A stretch of 21,529 nucleotides of DNA, taken from Acanthaster planci (Eukaryota; Echinodermata; Asteroidea; Valvatida; Acanthasteridae). The stretch spans positions 226,730 through 248,258 of the forward strand of contig NW_019091503.1 in NCBI RefSeq assembly GCF_001949145.1, given 5' to 3'. The notes under the pieces are model-generated. The model did not search any database and was not told the origin of the DNA. It worked only from the letters and a program-made list of their open reading frames with translations. How positions within the stretch are numbered: the first letter of the stretch is position 1; each line of letters opens with the position of its first letter. The position numbers and the translations under genes are program-made. This document shows positions 21,168-21,529 of this stretch, piece by piece.

Positions 21168-21529
21168 TACATGTAAATACATTCAGGTACTTTATATACA
21201 TGTACATGGACCTGTTGCTGACATGTGAAACGTGACTTAAAACAGGTCTTCAAAACTAGGGATCAATGCATTTATGATTACTCACAGACATGGTACTGAT
21301 AATTATCATAATGACTTCATTGAAAGACATTTCTACAGGGTATACCCCAATTGAAATATATAACCTTGTAACTTGGATAATTTTTGGGTCACCGAGAAAG
21401 AACGAGAAGTGAAATTTGCCACTTGCAACAAGTGGGTCAAACTTTGTCATTAAAACCCTCCTATGCAAAGACACATTCTTGACACAGTTGTCCTGTCAAG
21501 TCAAAACCAGTCAAATTTCCCATGTATAT
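21168..21529. other. Right-edge stretch with no recognisable feature
   Basis: Beyond the TA duplication of the MITE there are only short random frames and two ACATGT words. Confidence 0.4.

Overview
The window reads as eukaryotic nuclear DNA, most likely from a marine invertebrate deuterostome (echinoderm, hemichordate or cephalochordate; the sequence alone does not decide which). The evidence is AT-rich sequence with no long open frames, short exons bounded by consensus splice sites, a vertebrate-type cytokine-receptor-like Ig exon, decayed eukaryotic transposons, and a very high density of the palindrome (T)ACATGT(A). Nothing suggests a prokaryote, organelle or virus.

Gene content. One gene can be supported, on the minus strand. 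Exon 10512..10325 carries a 5' leader with two upstream ORFs, a start codon in good context and a complete signal peptide, and ends at a GTAAGT donor in phase 1. About 10.2 kb downstream, at 166..1, an exon with a clear acceptor opens in the matching phase and encodes the first half of an Ig-like domain. Joined across the intron they give a secreted or type I membrane protein beginning with a signal peptide followed directly by an N-terminal Ig domain. The closest family I recognise is the CRLF1/gp130-like class I cytokine receptor group (inference). The gene runs off the left edge of the window.

Intron 1 (167..10324) holds no convincing exon. It contains a 1.3-kb non-autonomous hAT-like transposon (8935..10252) whose right end lies only 72 bp from the signal-peptide exon. 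Upstream of exon 10512 (10.5-21.5 kb) is intergenic sequence, or an untranslated first intron, rich in mobile elements: a tRNA-Thr-like SINE head (12330..12401), a decayed L2/CR1-like non-LTR reverse transcriptase (about 12980..14075, minus), a 305-bp TTAA-flanked MITE (13701..14005) inserted inside that RT, an 18-bp minisatellite (15009..15061), a long near-perfect hairpin (18412..18475) and a pogo/Tigger-type MITE with TA duplications (20650..21167). A possible 141-bp minus-strand exon at 20175..20315 is only tentative.

The clearest piece of history in the window is the nested insertion: removing the MITE and one copy of its TTAA target restores the RT reading frame exactly across the conserved IND motif. 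The gene part and the transposon part have no evident functional link beyond insertion into the same locus.
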